Assembly (NCBI GenBank): GCA_037624485.1
Contig: JASJJC010000009.1
Span: 62,001 to 126,000, forward strand
DNA: 64,000 nt
From: JAFMKE01 sp037624485
GTDB lineage: Bacteria; Bacteroidota; Bacteroidia; Chitinophagales; UBA8649
Reading direction: 5' to 3'
The position numbers were made by a program, and so were the translations under genes. Positions 61,922-64,000 of this stretch are shown in pieces. How positions within the stretch are numbered: position 1 is the first letter of the stretch; every line of letters begins with the position of its first letter. Under the pieces are notes generated by a model. The model worked only from the letters and a program-made list of their open reading frames with translations, was not told where the DNA came from and did no database searches.

Positions 61922-61929
61922 TATATTTG
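61922..61929 (+). promoter_or_regulatory. ssb promoter -7 box (TATATTTG)
   Basis: Exact TAnnTTTG match 36 bases upstream of the ssb ATG and directly downstream of the palindrome at 61873-61896. Confidence 0.55.
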
Positions 61930-61965
61930 TATTACGATAAATCTTTATATATTAAAACAAAAACT

Positions 61966-62307
61966 ATGAACATGTTAAGAAATCAAGTACAGTTAATTGG
62001 TAGAATTGGATCAGAAACTGAGTTAAAAACATTGGATAGCGGCAGCAGCCTGCTCAATTTATCAATAGCTACCAATGAGTTTTACAAAGACAAAGAAGGA
62101 GTCAAACAAGAGAAAACGGAATGGCACCGTGTTGTTGCTTGGGGTAAAACCGCTGAAATCATGAATAACTTGATTGGCAAAGGAGATGAAATAGCAATTG
62201 AAGGAAAGTTAATCCATCGGAGCTATGAAAAAGATGGAGAAACTCGATATTCAACCGAGGTTGTGGTCAATGAATTCTTATTGCTCAATAGTGTAAATCA
62301 AAAGTGA
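61966..62307 (+). CDS. ssb: single-stranded DNA-binding protein
   Basis: The ATG at 61966 gives 113 residues (MNMLRNQVQLIGRIGSETEL); an in-frame TTG at 61927 lies within the promoter and is rejected. The OB-fold is complete: NLSIATNEFYKD, TEWHRVVAWGKTAEIMNNLIGKGDEIAIEGKL and YSTEVVVNEFLLL. It lacks the acidic DDDIPF-type tail and long linker, so this is a short SSB form, probably a second copy specialised for repair, recombination or uptake rather than the main replication SSB. Confidence 0.9.
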   Translation: MNMLRNQVQLIGRIGSETELKTLDSGSSLLNLSIATNEFYKDKEGVKQEKTEWHRVVAWGKTAEIMNNLIGKGDEIAIEGKLIHRSYEKDGETRYSTEVVVNEFLLLNSVNQK

Positions 62308-62316
62308 TTGATTAAT

Positions 62317-62368
62317 GTTTTGGCGCTGGATTCAATGCGCCCCCCTCTGCTTAGTGCAGCGTCAAAAC
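62317..62368. other. 12-base stem hairpin between convergent genes
   Basis: GTTTTGGCGCTG (62317-62328) pairs with CAGCGTCAAAAC (62357-62368) with one G-T pair around a 28-base loop containing a run of six Cs. No T-tract is present. It occupies the whole gap between ssb and the SRPBCC gene and touches the latter's stop codon. Confidence 0.5.
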
Positions 62369-62832
62369 TATTTCATTATTCCAAATCGCTCTTCAATCGC
62401 TTTCTTCCGATAAGCGAATATCTCAGCCAGTTGCCTTTTAATAAATACGGCATTAGCGACGTCACCTAATATTCCTAGTGGCGCTTGGTAATCTATTATA
62501 TCCAGCATTTCTACTCCACCAGGAATTTTTTTAATATGGTGTTGGTGATGCCACATCGTGTAAGGCCCGACTCGTTGTTCATCTACAAAATACTCTCCAG
62601 TTTTTACATGTGTAATTTCAGTCACCCAAGTCATTTTTAGCCCTAAGACAGGGCTTACTCTATACTGAATGAGCATGCCAGGGTACATTTTTTCAGGAGA
62701 ATTTCCAATAATTTCAAAACCCATATAGTCTGGGGTTATCTCCTTTAAGTTTTTTGGAGATGAAATGAAATCCCATACGCTTTCTATATCTGTTGGGATT
62801 CTCTGTGTTGTATTTAAGGTGTGTACTGACAT
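62368..62832 (-). CDS. SRPBCC (START-like) family protein
   Basis: A 154-residue cytoplasmic protein of the SRPBCC ligand-binding fold: TTQRIPTDIESVWDFISSPKNLKEITPDYMGFEII, YRVSPVLGLKMTWVTEITHVKTGEYFVDEQRVGPYTMWHHQHHI and EMLDIIDYQAPLGILGDVANAVFIKRQLAEIFAYR. Similar proteins are described as ligand-binding or cell-division-inhibitor-like, without firm biochemistry. It converges on ssb across the hairpin. Confidence 0.85.
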   Translation of the reverse strand: MSVHTLNTTQRIPTDIESVWDFISSPKNLKEITPDYMGFEIIGNSPEKMYPGMLIQYRVSPVLGLKMTWVTEITHVKTGEYFVDEQRVGPYTMWHHQHHIKKIPGGVEMLDIIDYQAPLGILGDVANAVFIKRQLAEIFAYRKKAIEERFGIMK

Positions 62833-63054
62833 AATATTGTAACCAAAATATGATTTAATTGTTTTCGGTTTTCCGCTTAAAGTTAAATAGAAAAACCCTC
62901 ACTAGGCCTTGCTTTTCTTACAGATAATTTTATTTAAATAATTATCAGTTTCTTCTGATTTGATTTAGAGGTTTGGAAAATCGTAATTTGTTCATTCCAG
63001 CACAAATTGATGTTGCGGTCTTGTGTAAATATTGAAAATTTCAATAATATCACA

Positions 63055-63993
63055 CTATTTGTCCAACTGGAGATTCTTTCTAAATGCTTGAATGAATGTT
63101 GCTCCTAGATTTTGATGCGGTGGCACGTATTCAATCATTTTTTGGTAGGCATAGGTTCCTTCTTGAAATGAGCTAGAAAATTGTTCCCAAAATTCATTCC
63201 ATTGGATAGTTCCTCCTGATTCAACCTGTTTGGCGATAGCCAATAAAAGCGGGTTGTTAACGGTGTAGGTCCCAATTTGTTTGGTTGATATAATATGCGC
63301 AAAAGGGGATTGATTTAAAATTTCAGAAACCCTATGATATCCCCCACAAGAGCCAAGCAAAACAATTCTCGTTTCATTTCTAAGAAATAGTAGGCTGCGC
63401 GGGACGTAAAAACTATGCCCTCTATGAACTAAAACTTCAATATCTGCTCCTTTCTCATCAAGCAATTGATGAATTAGTTTTTGTCCTTCATAATCATATT
63501 GAGGCTTATTTACTAAAATTTGAATAGGAATTGAATGCACACTACTAATGCTGACAAACTCTCCATAATCTTTAATATTCCAATCATTGTTGCGCCATAA
63601 ACTCATAAAAGTTTGATAAGATGTATTACCATCTTCATCATCATAGAAGCAGTGCACTTGTGTGTGTATACTATCATTCCCCAATAATTCTCCTATACTT
63701 ATTTCATTAATTGAAGGAACTTCTAATTGATTGGTATAGGTGAAATATTCATTTTTATACGTGCTAGTTTTGTCTTCATAAAGTTTCATTAACAATGAAT
63801 ATACAAGTTTCAATTCTTCATCCTCTGCTTGTATAAAGTTAGTCAAAAGACTTTCTTCTATTTGATAGAGGGAAAGGCTATCGGTTATGCTTCCAAGAGC
63901 ATCTGCTATGCTTACGGCTTCTTTTAAAATACTTTTCTCGTTCCCAAGTTTTATAAATTTGCTAATCAACTCTTCCCTGTTTATGTCAGACAT
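63055..63993 (-). CDS. conserved protein with a C-terminal His/Cys domain, possibly caspase-like; N-terminus uncertain
   Basis: The shown start (MSDINREEL) gives 312 residues, but no in-frame stop is visible upstream to the window edge, so it may be longer. The N-terminal ~110 residues are helical. The C-terminal ~170 residues show a strand ending VLVHRGHSF (His193), then RIVLLGSCGGY (Cys216), HIISTKQIGTYTVNNPLL and a helical end. A His followed ~20 residues later by a strand and GSCGG is the layout of clan CD (caspase/CHAT-type) cysteine peptidases. I do not recognise a named family; proteolytic activity is inference. The 222 bases between it and the SRPBCC gene show nothing clear. Confidence 0.7.
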   Translation of the reverse strand: MSDINREELISKFIKLGNEKSILKEAVSIADALGSITDSLSLYQIEESLLTNFIQAEDEELKLVYSLLMKLYEDKTSTYKNEYFTYTNQLEVPSINEISIGELLGNDSIHTQVHCFYDDEDGNTSYQTFMSLWRNNDWNIKDYGEFVSISSVHSIPIQILVNKPQYDYEGQKLIHQLLDEKGADIEVLVHRGHSFYVPRSLLFLRNETRIVLLGSCGGYHRVSEILNQSPFAHIISTKQIGTYTVNNPLLLAIAKQVESGGTIQWNEFWEQFSSSFQEGTYAYQKMIEYVPPHQNLGATFIQAFRKNLQLDK

Positions 63994-64000
63994 TTGAGCC

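Noticed and set aside
1..64000. CRISPR arrays, prophage, insertion sequences, tRNA or rRNA genes
   Set aside because: No regularly spaced repeats, transposase, integrase, phage structural genes or RNA gene sequences were seen; gene content is core chromosome.

Overview
The window comes from a chromosome of a free-living, AT-rich member of the Bacteroidota, most likely a marine Flavobacteriia- or Cytophagia-like lineage. Evidence: type IX secretion (T9SS) C-terminal sorting domains of both the CHU_C type (1-1934) and the Por tail type (30775-31764), surface-export-type lipoproteins, many families typical of the phylum (DUF4290, DUF5606, DUF2480, DUF1573, DUF6913, an alternative GlmU, a fused E1 dehydrogenase, bTHX), almost no Shine-Dalgarno sequences, and repeated TAnnTTTG promoter -7 boxes. 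No tRNA, rRNA, CRISPR array, insertion sequence, phage or conjugative gene was seen. Gene density is very high.

Layout. 1-4432 (+): end of a giant T9SS adhesin-like protein, a c-type cytochrome lipoprotein, anmK (MurNAc recycling) and an extended SDR. 4511-7720 (-): M29 aminopeptidase, GtrA-like membrane protein and urocanate hydratase. 7859-8470 (+): uridine kinase. 8476-16010 (-): alternative GlmU, tpiA, prmA and a 1594-aa exported protein, joined by TAATG overlaps or 4-base gaps. 16171-22175: YkuK RNase H-like protein (+), then a minus block of UvrD/PcrA helicase, DUF4290, accA, DUF6913 and dapA. 22275-28563 (+): a 51-aa ORF overlapping a phosphatase-TPR-sulfotransferase fusion, a surface lipoprotein and uvrA. 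28620-31764 (+): a cobalamin riboswitch driving a BtuB-like receptor and a T9SS-secreted DUF4465 protein, which together look like a vitamin B12 capture unit. 31869-35360 (+): DUF5606, M3 peptidase, lipoprotein, pdxH. 35370-35871 (-): ribosomal protein bTHX and HU.

36147-43333 (+): alpha/beta hydrolase, CBS protein, NAD kinase, lipoprotein, PpiD/SurA-like foldase, DUF2480, lytic transglycosylase, thioesterase. 43330-52492 (-): SpoU-type methyltransferase, M23 peptidase, and a TetR-TolC-MFP-RND efflux operon. 52659-56705: two DUF1573 proteins flanking a fused branched-chain-type E1 dehydrogenase, then ridA. 56714-60342: a candidate sphingolipid locus with a GNAT-like protein, a serine-palmitoyltransferase-type enzyme and a divergent CerR-like reductase. 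60561-63993: rmuC, ssb, an SRPBCC protein and a C-terminal His/Cys protein that may have a caspase-like fold.

Most genes are core housekeeping. The parts worth a closer look are the B12 capture unit, the ceramide-type lipid locus, the triple-domain phosphatase/sulfotransferase with its overlapping small ORF, the 1594-aa exported protein, the His/Cys protein at the right edge, and a recurring promoter architecture that predicts leaderless mRNAs.
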